From Megaustenia siamemsis (Eukaryota > Mollusca > Gastropoda > Stylommatophora > Ariophantidae): a stretch of 64,000 nucleotides of DNA. The stretch lies in contig JAVIAB010000041.1 of NCBI GenBank assembly GCA_032433765.1, forward strand, positions 81,629,428 to 81,693,427, read 5' to 3'. The notes under the pieces are model-generated. The model made no database searches, had not been told where the DNA came from, and worked only from the letters and a program-made list of their open reading frames with translations. The position numbers were made by a program, and so were the translations under genes. How positions within the stretch are numbered: the stretch's first letter is position 1; every line of letters begins with the position of its first letter. Positions 1-9,679 of the stretch are shown in pieces.

Positions 1-300
1 TTGATTGTAGACTTGAGACAGATATTGGAGGTAGGTATGGAGCCATTGATTGTAGACTTGAGCCAGATATTGGAGGTAAGTATGGAGTCATTGATTGTAG
101 ACTTGAGCCAGATATTGGAGGTAAGTATGGAGCCATTGATTGTAGACTTGAGCCAGATATTGGAGGTAAGTATGGAGCCATTGATTGTAGACTTGAGCCA
201 GATATTAGAGGTAGGTATGGAGCCATTGATTGTAGACTTGAGCCAGATATTGGAGTTAAGTATGGAGCCATTGATTGTAGACTTGAGCCAGATATTGGAG
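1..300 (+). CDS. Candidate 3' part of a repeat-coded exon ending at a GTAAGT donor
   Basis: The frame is open from the window edge, with 100 codons built from a 15-residue repeat (unit reads LIVDLSQILEVSMEP). Each unit contains GAG followed by GTAAGT or GTAGGT, a near-perfect 5' splice site. The last copy has GT at 301-302, after which the repeat stops. Splicing there would leave phase 0, matching the phase-0 exon that opens at 1808. I infer, weakly, that this is the end of an upstream exon of the same gene whose border has been amplified. It may equally be a non-coding minisatellite that happens to be open. No domain is recognised. Confidence 0.27.
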
Positions 301-310
301 GTAAGTATGG
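1..310 (+). repeat. 45-bp minisatellite, ~7 copies, cut by the window edge
   Basis: Seven tandem 45-bp units. The core reads TTGATTGTAGACTTGAGCCA, followed by GATATTGGAG and GTAAGTATGG. GTAAGT occurs at 76, 121, 166 and 301, GTAGGT at 31 and 211, and a damaged GTTAAG at 256. The array probably continues left of the window. Confidence 0.93.
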
Positions 311-383
311 TTTTAAAACAGGTCAGCTTGTGTTTGTCTTACAACTTGGCTCGTGGTCTGTGGTAGCTTTCGACAACTAATCC

Positions 384-1790
384 TGACAGATTATAGATAT
401 ACATACCTCTCTCTTTCTCTCTTTTACCAGCATAGATTCATACAGATTATAAACACATAACTCTCTCTCACTTACCAGCCAAGATCCTGACAGATTATAG
501 ATTGACATACCTCTCTCTCTCACTTACCAGCCAAGATCCTGACAGATTATAGATTGACATACCTCTCTCTCTCACTTACCAGCCAAGATCCTGACAGATT
601 ATAGATACACATACCTCTCTCTCTCACTTACCACCCAAGATCCTGACACATTATAGATACACATACCTCTCTCTCTCACTTATCAACCAAGATCCTGACA
701 GATTATAGATACACATACCTCTCTCTCTCACTTACCAGCCAAGATCCTGACAGATTATAGATACACATACCTCTCTCTCTCACTTACCAACCAAGATCCT
801 GACAGATTATAGATACACATACCTCTCTCTCTCACTTACCAACCAAGATCCTGACAGATTATAGATTGACATACCTCTCTCTCTCTTACTTATCAGCCAA
901 GATCCTGACAGATTATAGATTGATATACCTCTCTCTCTCACTTACCAGCCAAGATCCTGACATATTACAGATTGACATACCTCTCTCTCTCACTTTTAAC
1001 AGACAAGATCCTGACAGATTATAGATTGACATACCTCTCTCTCTCACTTACCAGCCAAGATCCTGACAGATTATAGATTGACATACCTCTCTCTCTCACT
1101 TACCAGCCAAGATCCTGACAGATTATAGATTGACATACCTCTCTCTCTCACTTACCAGCCAAGATCCTGACAGATTATAGATTGACATACCTCTCTCTCT
1201 CTCTCACTTACCAGCCAAGATCCTGACAGATTATAGATTGACATACCTCTCTCTCTCTCACTTACCAGCCAAGATCCTGACAGATTATAGATTGACATAC
1301 CTCTCTCTCTCTCACTTGCCAGCCAAGATCCTGACAGATTATAGATTGACATACCTCTCTCTCTCTCACTTGCCAGCCAAGATCCTGACAGATTATAGAT
1401 TGACATACCTCTCTCTCTCTCACTTGCCAGCCAAGATCCTGACAGATTATAGATTGACATACCTCTCTCTCTCTCACTTACCAGCCAAGATCCTGACAGA
1501 TTATAGATTGACATACCTCTCTCTCTCTCACTTGCCAGCCAAGATCCTGACAGATTATAGATTGTCATACCTCTCTCTCTCTCACTTGCCAGCCAAGATC
1601 CTGACAGATTATAGATTGACATACCCCTCTCTCTCTCTCACTTGCCAGCCAAGATCCTGACAGATTATAGATTGTCATACCTCTCTCTCTCTCACTTGCC
1701 AGCCAAGATCCTGACAGATTATAGATTGTCATACCTCTCTCTCTCTCTCACTTGCCAGCCAAGATCCTGACAGATTATAGATTGTCATAC
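384..1790 (+). repeat. 52-54-bp minisatellite, ~27 copies
   Basis: The unit is GACAGATTATAGATTGACAT, then ACCTCTCTCTCTCACTTACC, then AGCCAAGATCCT. Length varies between 52 and 54 bp through the CT run. Left-hand copies are the more diverged; copies from about 1160 on are nearly uniform and 54 bp, which opens 18-residue repeats in several frames. Every unit contains a pyrimidine tract followed by ACTTACCAG or ACTTGCCAG, which resembles a 3' splice acceptor. The array lies just upstream of the exon at 1808. Bases 311-383 between the two arrays hold no recognisable feature. Confidence 0.95.
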
Positions 1791-1807
1791 TTGCCTATCC
1801 CCGCCAG

Positions 1808-2033
1808 ACACCTGTCACAATAATCAGAAGGCCGTGCAGTAAGAGAGCCAGAACTATGCTGGCGGACCCGCCTCCAGGGAGCGTGTTCCTGATGGAGAAC
1901 CTCAAGTTCTACTCGGCCGAGTACGGCCAGGATTCCGGTCCTGTCAGCAACACGACCAACATGGACAAGGACGCCGGGTCCCAGGCAGCGGTCAGCCAGC
2001 AAGAGAGATCTTCACAGTTCCTTCTCTCTAAAG
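1808..2033 (+). CDS. Internal (or first coding) exon of an unrecognised gene
   Basis: This GC-rich, non-repetitive block codes continuously in one frame. It follows a pyrimidine-rich stretch ending CCGCCAG (AG at 1806-1807) and ends AAAG before GTGTGT (GT at 2034-2035), giving a phase-1 donor. The encoded peptide includes MLADPPPGSVFLMENLKFYS and ends near SSQFLLSK. An ATG at 1856 could be the start if this is the first coding exon, but the frame stays open upstream to 1808, so an internal exon is preferred. The donor phase matches the terminal exon at 7268 exactly: the split codon becomes GAG and the joined frame stays open. I recognise no domain; the segment is polar and Ser/Gln/Asp-rich toward its end. 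The alternative donor at 2036 would also keep frame with an acceptor after 7269. Confidence 0.68.
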
Positions 2034-4137
2034 GTGTGTGTGTGTGTATGATATGTGTGAGGTGTGTGTGTGTGTGATATGTGAGGTGTGTGTGTGCTTG
2101 TGATATGTGAGGTGTGTGTGAGGTGTGTGTGATGTGTGAGGTGTATGATATATGAGGTGTGTGTGTGAGTGTGATATGTGAGTGTGTGATATGTGATATG
2201 TGAGGTGTGTGTGTGTGTGATATGTGAGGTGTGTGTGATGTGTGAGGTGCGTGTGTGTGATGTGTGAGGTGTGTGTGATGTGTGAGGTGTGTGTGTGATA
2301 TGTGAGGTGTGTGTGAGAGGTGTGTTTGATATGTGAGGTGTGTGTCATGTGTGAGGTGTGTGTCATGTGTGAGGTGTGTGTGTGTGATATGTGAGGTGTG
2401 TGTGATATGTGAGGTGTGTGTCATGTGTGAGGTGTGTGTCATGTGTGAGGTGTGTGTGTGTGATATGTGAGGTGTGTGTGTGATATGTGAGGTGTGTGTG
2501 ATGTGTGAGGTGTGTGTGATGTGTGAGGTGTGTGTGTGTGATATGTGAGGTGTGTGTGTGATATGTGAGGTGTGTGTCATGTGTGAGGTGTGTGTCATGT
2601 GTGAGGTGTATGTGTGTGATATGTGAGGTGTGTGTGTGATATGTGAGGTGTGTGTGATGTGTGAGGTGTGTGTGTGTGTGATATGTGAGGTGTGTGTGAT
2701 GTGTGAGGTGTATGTGTGTGATATGTGAGGTGTGTGTGTGATATGTGAGGTGTGTGTGTGATATGTGAGGTGTGTGTGATGTGTGAGGTGTGTGTCATGT
2801 GTGAGGTGTATGTGTGTGATATGTGAGGTGTGTGTGTGTGATATGTGAGGTGTGTGTGATGTGTGAGGTGTATGTGTGTGATATGTGTGGTGTGTGTGTG
2901 TGATATGTGAGGTGTGTGTGATGTGTGAGGTGTATGATATATGAGGTGTGTGTGTGAGGTATGTGTGATATGTGAGGTGTGTGTGTGATATGTGAGGTGC
3001 GTGTGTGTGATATGTGACGTGTGTGTGAGAGGTGTGTTTGATATGTGAGATGCGTGTGTGTGATGTGTGAGGTGTATGTGTGATATGTGAGGTGTGTGCG
3101 AGAGGTGTGTGTGATGTGTGAGGTGTGTGTGTGTGATATGTGAGGTGTGTGTGTGATATGTGAGGTGTGTGTCATGTGTGAGGTGTGTGTCATGTGTGAG
3201 GTGTGTGTCATGTGTGAGGTGTATGTGTGTGATATGTGAGGTGTGTGTGTGATATGTGAGGTGCGTGTGTGTGATATGTGAGGTGTATGTGTGTGATATG
3301 TGAGGTGTGTGTGTGATATGTGAGGTGCGTGTGTGTGATATGTGACGTGTGTGTGAGAGGTGTGTTTGATATGTGAGATGCGTGTGTGTGATGTGTGAGG
3401 TGTATGTGTGATATGTGAGGTGTGTGCGAGAGGTGTGTGTGATGTGTGAGGTGTGTGTGTGTGATATGTGAGGTGTGTGTGTGATATGTGAGGTGTGTGT
3501 CATGTGTGAGGTGTGTGTCATGTGTGAGGTGTGTGTCATGTGTGAGGTGTATGTGTGTGATATGTGAGGTGTGTGTGTGATATGTGAGGTGTGTGTGTGT
3601 GATATGTGAGGTGTGTGTGATATGTGAGGTGTGTGTGTGTGATATGTGAGGTGTGTGTGATATGTGAGGTGTGTGTGTGATATGTGAGGTGTGTGTGATG
3701 TGTGAGGTGTGTGTCATGTGTGAGGTGTATGTGTGTGATATGTGAGGTGTGTGTGTGATATGTGAGGTGTGTGTGATGTGTGAGGTGTATGTGTGTGATA
3801 TGTGAGGTGTGTGTGTGTGATATGTGAGGTGTGTGTGATGTGTGAGGTGTATGATATATGAGGTGTGTGTGAGAGGTATGTGTGATATGTGAGGTGTGTG
3901 TGTGATATGTGAGGTGCGTGTGTGTGATATGTGACGTGTGTGTGAGAGGTGTGTTTGATATGTGAGATGCGTGTGTGTGATGTGTGAGGTGTATGTGTGA
4001 TATGTGAGGTGTGTGCGAGAGGTGTGTGTGATGTGTGAGGTGCGTGTGTGTGATATGTGAGGTGTGTATGTGAGGTGTGGGTGTGATATGTGAGGTGCGT
4101 GTGTGTGATGTGTGAGGTTGTGTGGTTGTGTGAGATT
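2034..4137 (+). repeat. TG-rich minisatellite filling the start of the intron
   Basis: Irregular units of 14-22 bp are built from GTGTGTGATATGTGAGGT and variants (GTGATGTGTGAGGT, GTCATGTGTGAGGT, GTATGTGTGTGATATGTGAG). The array begins at the splice donor. A longer module of about 125 bp, marked by GTGACGTGTGTGTGAGAGG and GATATGTGAGATGCG, recurs near 3000, 3325 and 3915. This shows higher-order duplication. Long Thr/His/Ser frames on the minus strand are artefacts of the repeat. Confidence 0.93.
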
Positions 4138-4357
4138 GTGTGTGTGGTTGTCTCTTTTAGATAGAGAGTTTGTGTGTATATGGTTGTGTATGACGGTGTG
4201 TGTGTGGTTGTGTTTGTGAGAGATGCTGTGTTTGTGGTTGTGTGAATGTGGTAGTGTGTCTGTTGTTGTTGTGTTTGTGTTTGTGTGTGTGTGTGCACAG
4301 TTTGCGTCGAACTGACAGTGTCAACTGTAGGGTGTACTTGATTAGTGCGATGTCCAG
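4138..4357. other. TG-rich transition within the intron
   Basis: Degenerate TG-rich sequence (TGTGGTTGTG, TGTTGTTGTG) grades into about 60 bp of non-repetitive sequence before the next array. No gene or signal is visible. Confidence 0.6.
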
Positions 4358-6114
4358 TCTTCCTGCACAGCGGGGGACAAGACTGTCTGCACGGCGAGAG
4401 ACAAGACTGCCTGCACAGCGAGTGACAAGACTGCCTGCACGGCGAGGGACAAGACTGCCTGCACGGCGAGGGACAAGACTGCCTGCACAGCGAGGGACAA
4501 GACTGCCTGCACAGCGAGGGACAAGTCTGCCTGCACGGCGAGAGACAAGACTGCCTGCACAGCGAGTGACAAGACTGCCTGCACGGCGAGGGACAAGACT
4601 GCCTGCACGGCGAGGGACAAGACTGCCTGCACAGCGAGGGACAAGACTGCCTGCACAGCGAGGGACAAGACTGTCTGCACGGTGATGGACAAGACTGTCT
4701 GCACGGTGATGGACAAGACTGCCTGCACAGCGAGGGACAAGACTGTCTGCACGGCGAGGGACAAGACTGCCTGCACAGCGAGGGACAAGACTGCCTGCAC
4801 AGCGAGGGACAAGACTGTCTGCACGGTGATGGACAAGACTGCCTGCACAGCGAGGGACAAGACTGTCTGCACGGCGAGGGACAAGACTGCCTGCACAGCG
4901 AGGGACAAGACTGTCTGCACGGTGATGGACAAGACTGTCTGCACGGCGAGGGACAAGACTGCCTGCACGGCGAGGGACAAGACTGCCTGCACAGCGAGGG
5001 ACAAGACTGCCTGCACGGCGAGGGACAAGACTGCCTGCACGGCGAGGGACAAGACTGCCTGCACGGCGAGGGACAAGACTGTCTGCACGGTGATGGACAA
5101 GACTGCCTGCACGGCGATGGACAAGACTGCCTGCACGGCGAGGGACAAGACTGCCTGCACGGCGAGGGACAAGACTGCCTGCACAGCGAGGGACAAGACT
5201 GCCTGCACGGCGAGGGACAAGACTGCCTGCACATCGAGGGACAAGACTGTCTGCACGGCGAGAGACAAGACTGCCTGCACGGCGAGGGACAAGACTGCCT
5301 GCACGGCGAGGGACAAGACTGCCTGCACGGCGAGGGACAAGACTGTCTGCAAAGCGAGGGACAAGTCAGCCTGCACGGCGATGGACAAGACTGTCTGCAC
5401 GGCGAGGGACAAGACTGCCTGCACGGCGAGGGACAAGACTGTCTGCACAGCGAGGGACAAGTCAGCCTGCACGGCGATGGACAAGACTGTCTGCACGGCG
5501 AGGGACAAGACTGCCTGCACGGCGAGGGACAAGACTGTCTGCACGGCGAGAGACAAGACTGCCTGCACGGCGAGGGACAAGACTGTCTGCACGGCGATGG
5601 ACAAGACTGCCTGCACGGCGAGAGACAAGACTGCCTGCACGGCGAGGGACAAGTCTGCCTGCACGGCGAGAGACAAGTCTGCCTGCACGGCGAGAGACAA
5701 AACTGCCTGCACGGCGAGGGACAAGTCTGCCTGCACGGCGAGAGACAAATCTGCCTGCACGGCGAGGGACAAGTCTGCCTGCACGGCGAGAGACAAGACT
5801 GCCTGCACAGCGAGTGACAAGACTGCCTGCACGGCGAGGGACAAGTCTGCCTGCACGGCGAGGGACAAGACTGCCTGCACGGCGAGTGACAAGACTGCCT
5901 GCACGGCGAGGGACAAGACTGCCTGCACGGCGTGGGACTAGTCTGCCTGCACGGCGAGTGACAAGACTGCCTGCACGGCGAGGGACAAGACTGCCTGCAC
6001 GGCGTGGGACTAGTCTGCCTGCACGGCGAGGGACAAGACTGCCTGCACGGCGTGGGACTAGACTGCCTGCACGGCGTGGGACTAGACTGCCTGCACGGCG
6101 TGGGACTAGTCTGC
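4358..6114 (+). repeat. 24-bp GC-rich minisatellite, ~73 copies
   Basis: The unit is GGGACAAGACTGCCTGCACG plus GCGA. Variants include GAGACAAG, GAGTGACAAG, GATGGACAAG, CTGTCTGCAC and ACAGCGA. In the last eight or so copies GTGGGACTAG replaces GAGGGACAAG. Because 24 is divisible by 3 and the unit lacks stops in most frames, octapeptide-repeat frames (ARDKTACT, RQSCPSPC, QAVLSLAV, RRAGSLVP) of up to about 800 codons run on both strands. I treat these as non-coding because the array sits in an intron and no frame is favoured. Confidence 0.95.
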
Positions 6115-6190
6115 ATATGAAGCAAAATAGGAAAAAGTAATGTTTAAGCAAACGTCCCTGGGGAATTCTCTAGAGGTATCAAACTGGTGT

Positions 6191-6327
6191 AAACAAACAA
6201 ACAAACAAACAAATAAACAAACAAACAAACAGACAAACAAACAGACAAACAAACAGGCAAACAAACAAACAGACAAACAAACAAACAGACAAACCGATAA
6301 ACAAACAAACAGACAAATAAACAGACA
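6191..6327 (+). repeat. (CAAA/CAGA)n tetranucleotide microsatellite
   Basis: About 34 tetranucleotides, mostly CAAA with interspersed CAGA, CAAT and one CAGG, lie inside the intron. Confidence 0.95.
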
Positions 6328-6407
6328 TTTTTGCTGCATTCAAGATGGCGCGAGACGCAGATGATCGAACAGGAGAAACTAAAATGGGAACAAAATGTTT
6401 ATATGGA

Positions 6408-6650
6408 GAAGTGAACACATCTAACAGGTGATGACTTGAGACTCTGGAGAAGTGAACACATCTAACAGGTGATGACTTGAGACTCTGGAGAAGTGAACAC
6501 ATCTAACAGGTGATGACTTGAGACTCTGGAGAAGTGAACACATCTAACAGGTGATGACTTGAGACTCTGGAGAAGTGAACACATCTAACAGGTGATGACT
6601 TGAGACTCTGGAGAAGTGAACACATCTAACAGGTGATGACTTGAGACTCA
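6408..6650 (+). repeat. 41-bp minisatellite, ~6 copies
   Basis: The unit is GAAGTGAACACATCTAACAG, then GTGATGACTTGAGACTCTGG, then A. Copies are almost identical, with exact 41-bp spacing (6408, 6449 and so on), so the expansion looks recent. The array lies in the intron before the terminal exon. Confidence 0.95.
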
Positions 6651-6669
6651 TAAATTCATGCGGTCGTTC

Positions 6670-7231
6670 TACACACCAGCTCCACACATACACGCTACAC
6701 AACCACGTCACACACCCGCTCCACACACACACTCCACACACCCGCTCCACACATCTACTCCACACACCCGCTCCACACACCCACTCCACACACCTACTCC
6801 ACACACCCGCTCCACACATCTACTCCACACACCCGCTCCACACATCTACTCCACACACCCGCTCGACACATCTACTCCACACACCCGCTCCACACACCCA
6901 CTCCACACACCGCTCCACACAGTTACTCCACACACCCACTCCACACACCTACTCCACACACCCACTCCACCCACTCCACACACCCACTCCACACACCTAC
7001 TCCACACACCTACTCCACACACCTACTCCACACACCCACTCCACACACCTACTCCACACACCCACTCCACCCACTCCACACACCTACTCCACACACCCGC
7101 TCCACACACCCGTTCCACACACCCACTCCACACACCCGCTCCACACACCTACTCCACACACCCACTCCACACACCCGCTCCACACACCCGTTCCACACAC
7201 CCACTCCACACACCTACTCCACACAACCGCT
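6670..7231 (+). repeat. 13-bp C/A-rich minisatellite, ~43 copies
   Basis: The unit is CTCCACACACCCA, with CCTA and CCCG variants at its end. The array stops about 35 bp before the acceptor of the terminal exon. It is rich in pyrimidine C and free of AG over long stretches, which is compatible with sitting upstream of a 3' splice site. The His/Thr/Ser/Pro frames that read through it are not supported as protein. Confidence 0.93.
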
Positions 7232-7267
7232 CTACATGTCGCTCATCTCATCATTGCCCAAATTCAG

Positions 7268-7605
7268 AGGAGCACGACGATGAGGCAGAGGAGGAGGAGG
7301 CATCGACCCCGAGCCCCAACACCGTCAGCGATGGCGAGGGAGGCAAGAACATCGACTCGCTCATGTTCCAGCTGATGACGCCCACGTCAGTGGAGCAATT
7401 CAACCTGGCACTGGCAGCCTGCGGTGACGTCTTCATCAACGATGACGTGACTGACGTGGCCGAGACCTTGACCTCGCTTCTGGGGTTCCAGCTCCCAGAG
7501 AGAGGCTGTGGTCTCCTGCTGGCCAGCTACATCGCGGACGTCGATGACCCGGAAGTGTACAACTTGCCTGGGATTGCCTCACTCTCGCCTGCCCCGCCCA
7601 AATAG
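7268..7605 (+). CDS. Terminal coding exon of an unrecognised gene
   Basis: The acceptor is CCCAAATTCAG (AG at 7266-7267). The exon opens in phase 1, so the G left by the 2033 donor completes a GAG codon. About 112 codons follow, ending in TAG at 7603-7605. The sequence is GC-rich with no repeats. Features in order: an acidic stretch (HDDEAEEEE), a Ser/Pro/Thr linker (STPSPNTVSDGEGG), a hydrophobic segment beginning NIDSLMFQLMTPTSVEQFNL, then DVFINDDVTDVAETLTSLLG and LPERGCGLLLASYIADVDD, and a proline-rich end (SLSPAPPK). The helical, Leu-rich C-terminal part looks like a folded domain or partner-binding tail. I cannot name the family. Upstream frames through the 13-bp array are not part of it. 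Confidence 0.72.
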
Positions 7606-7918
7606 GAACATTCGAGGGAGATTAGTCGGTCGCAGAAGATGGGAGATTAGTGATTAGTCGATCATTGATGATGGCAGCAGGGGAGATTAGTTGGTCACAG
7701 ATGAGGGGAGATTAGTCGATCTTAGATGTTGGCAGTAGGAGAGATTCGTCGGTCACAGATGAGGGGAGATTAGTCAATCTTAGATAATGGGAGATTAGTC
7801 GGTCGCAGATGATGGGAAGTAGCGTGACTGGTCAGTCTGGTGGAAGGAGGGAAAGGGACATTCGTCGGTCTGAGATAAATGGCAGGGGGGAGATTAGATG
7901 GAACATGAGTCTGTCTGA
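7606..7918 (+). repeat. Degenerate GGGAGATTAGTCGGTC repeats at the start of the 3' UTR
   Basis: About nine imperfect copies of GGGAGATTAGTCGGTCACAG, followed by ATGA, occur at uneven spacing of 25-45 bp directly after the stop codon. They are probably transcribed as 3' UTR. Confidence 0.65.
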
Positions 7919-8754
7919 ATTGATAGGAAGAGGGGAAAATATGTGGGACATTGGTCGATGATAGGAAGAGGGGAAAATATGTGGGACATTAGTCGATGAT
8001 AGGAAGAGGGGAAAATATGTGGGACATTAGACGATGATAGGAAGAGGGGAAAATATGTGGGACATTAGTCGATGATAGGAAGAGGGGAAAATATGTGGGA
8101 CATTAGTCGATGATAGGAAGAGGGGAAAATATGTGGGACATTGGTCGATGATAGGAAGAGGGGAAAATATGTGGGACATTGGTCGATGATAGGAAGAGGG
8201 GAAAATATGTGGGACATTAGTCGATGATAGGAAGAGGGGAAAATATGTGGAACATTGGTCGATGATAGGAAGCGGGGAAAATATGTGGGACATTGGTCGA
8301 TGATAGGAAGCGGGGAAAATATGTGGGACATTGGTCGATGATAGGAAGCGGGGAAAATATGTGGGACATTGGTCGATGATAGGAAGAGGGGAAAATATGT
8401 GGGACATTGGTCGATGATAGGAAGCGGGGAAAATATGTGGGACATTGGTCGATGATAGGACGAGGGGAAAATATGTGGGACATTGGTCGATGATAGGACG
8501 AGGGGAAAATATGTGGGACATTGGTCGATGATAGGACGAGGGGAAAATATGTGGGACATTGGTCGATGATAGGAAGAGGGGAAAATATGTGGGACATTAG
8601 ACGATGATAGGAAGAGGGGAAAATATGTGGGACATTAGTCGATGATAGGAAGAGAGGATATTAAGTGGGACATTAGTCGATGATAGGAAGAGAGGATATT
8701 AAGTGGGACATTAGTCGATGATAGGAAGAGAGGATATTAAGTGGGACATTAGTC
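7919..8754 (+). repeat. 38-bp minisatellite, ~22 copies, in the presumed 3' UTR
   Basis: The unit is GATGATAGGAAGAGGGGAAA, then ATATGTGGGACATTGGTC. The sub-variants AGCGGGG and GACGAGG cluster in the middle and right. The last three copies carry AGAGAGGATATTAAG. The array lies between the stop codon and the first good polyadenylation signal. Open frames on the minus strand (SHIFSPLPIIDQCPTYF) are artefacts. Confidence 0.94.
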
Positions 8755-8974
8755 ATGGGTTGATTATGGGGAGGTATGATTAATTTACTTATGTGAAGGG
8801 ATGAATGAGTCTGATAGAATTATAGCAGAGATTTGTTAGAGATGCAGTTTGTATGTCTGCGTGTGTGATTGAAAGACTTCAGTAAACGTGATATCCCAAT
8901 ACAAGCAGATTGCTCAACGGTGAAGCCACCATTATCTAGAGCATGTGTCGGGGTAACAGCCGGACCGGGCCGCT

Positions 8975-9120
8975 TGTGTCAAGGAGCAAGTGGTGGGGTA
9001 TAAGGTACAACCCTTCAAGGAATGGGGTCAGCTTGCCACAAATAGCAACCATAACATAATACTGGACGTCTCAGCCTACAATTGTGTTGTTTCGTCTTCG
9101 GAAAGTTATCACCACACCTT
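8975..9120 (-). mobile_element. Diverged copy of the dispersed element also seen at 55485
   Basis: GGACGTCTCAGCCTACAATT, with AGTGGTGGGGTATAAGGTAC about 70 bp before it, parallels the ordered motifs at 55485-55570 (AGTAGTGGGGTGTGG, then TGACGTTTCGGCCTACAGCC). The two are therefore related dispersed-repeat copies. The reverse strand resembles the terminal motif of Penelope-like elements, but this copy is badly decayed. No coding sequence remains. The rest of 8755-9500 holds no recognisable gene. Confidence 0.3.
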
Positions 9121-9300
9121 CTAGGAGTGAACCGTTACACCACTGGCTCCTAGCTATAAGCTTTACCGCAGCACTGCAATTATTTCCTTGTTTCCTGGCA
9201 TCTGGCACATCAATGTTAAGATATCTGTAGATACGACCAGTCATCAGTAACGGACAGATCGCTTCCTTGAGTGGGCTGTCAACAGAGTCTACTTCATATG

Positions 9301-9382
9301 TACTTGATTACATGGTTACTTGATTACATAGTTACTTGATTACATGGTTACTTGATTACATAGTTACTTGATTGCATGCTTA
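9301..9382 (+). repeat. 16-bp tandem repeat, 5 copies
   Basis: The unit TTACTTGATTACATGG alternates with TTACTTGATTACATAG. Confidence 0.88.
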
Positions 9383-9504
9383 CTTGTAGTTACGTCCATC
9401 GTTGACTTGTTGAAGGGTGTCCATGGCAAGCAGTATGTTCGTAGTTCATCTACTCTTGTCCTCAAATAGAAGAAATGTCACTGTGGTGAAAGTGACTTCC
9501 CTTG

Positions 9505-9510
9505 AATAAA
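9505..9510 (+). promoter_or_regulatory. Candidate polyadenylation signal AATAAA
   Basis: This is the first canonical AATAAA that I noticed downstream of the stop codon at 7605. It would give a 3' UTR of about 1.9 kb that includes the 38-bp array. The assignment is by position only. Confidence 0.35.
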
Positions 9511-9679
9511 TCTGACATGATCAGCTGATTTTGTGTTCACATGTCTTATCATTATTGATTGATATGATTGTAGCACTATTATAATGCAGGGAAGATGCTT
9601 AATCAATGATTGTAGTGTGTACAACAGATTGTACAATCAACTAACCTTCACCTCAGACATGAAACTAATATCCCATGAA

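Noticed and set aside
3714..6125. An 803-codon minus-strand frame (CRQSCPSP repeats) and overlapping long frames on both strands
   Set aside because: Produced by a 24-bp unit without stops, in an intron; no start context, domain or favoured frame.
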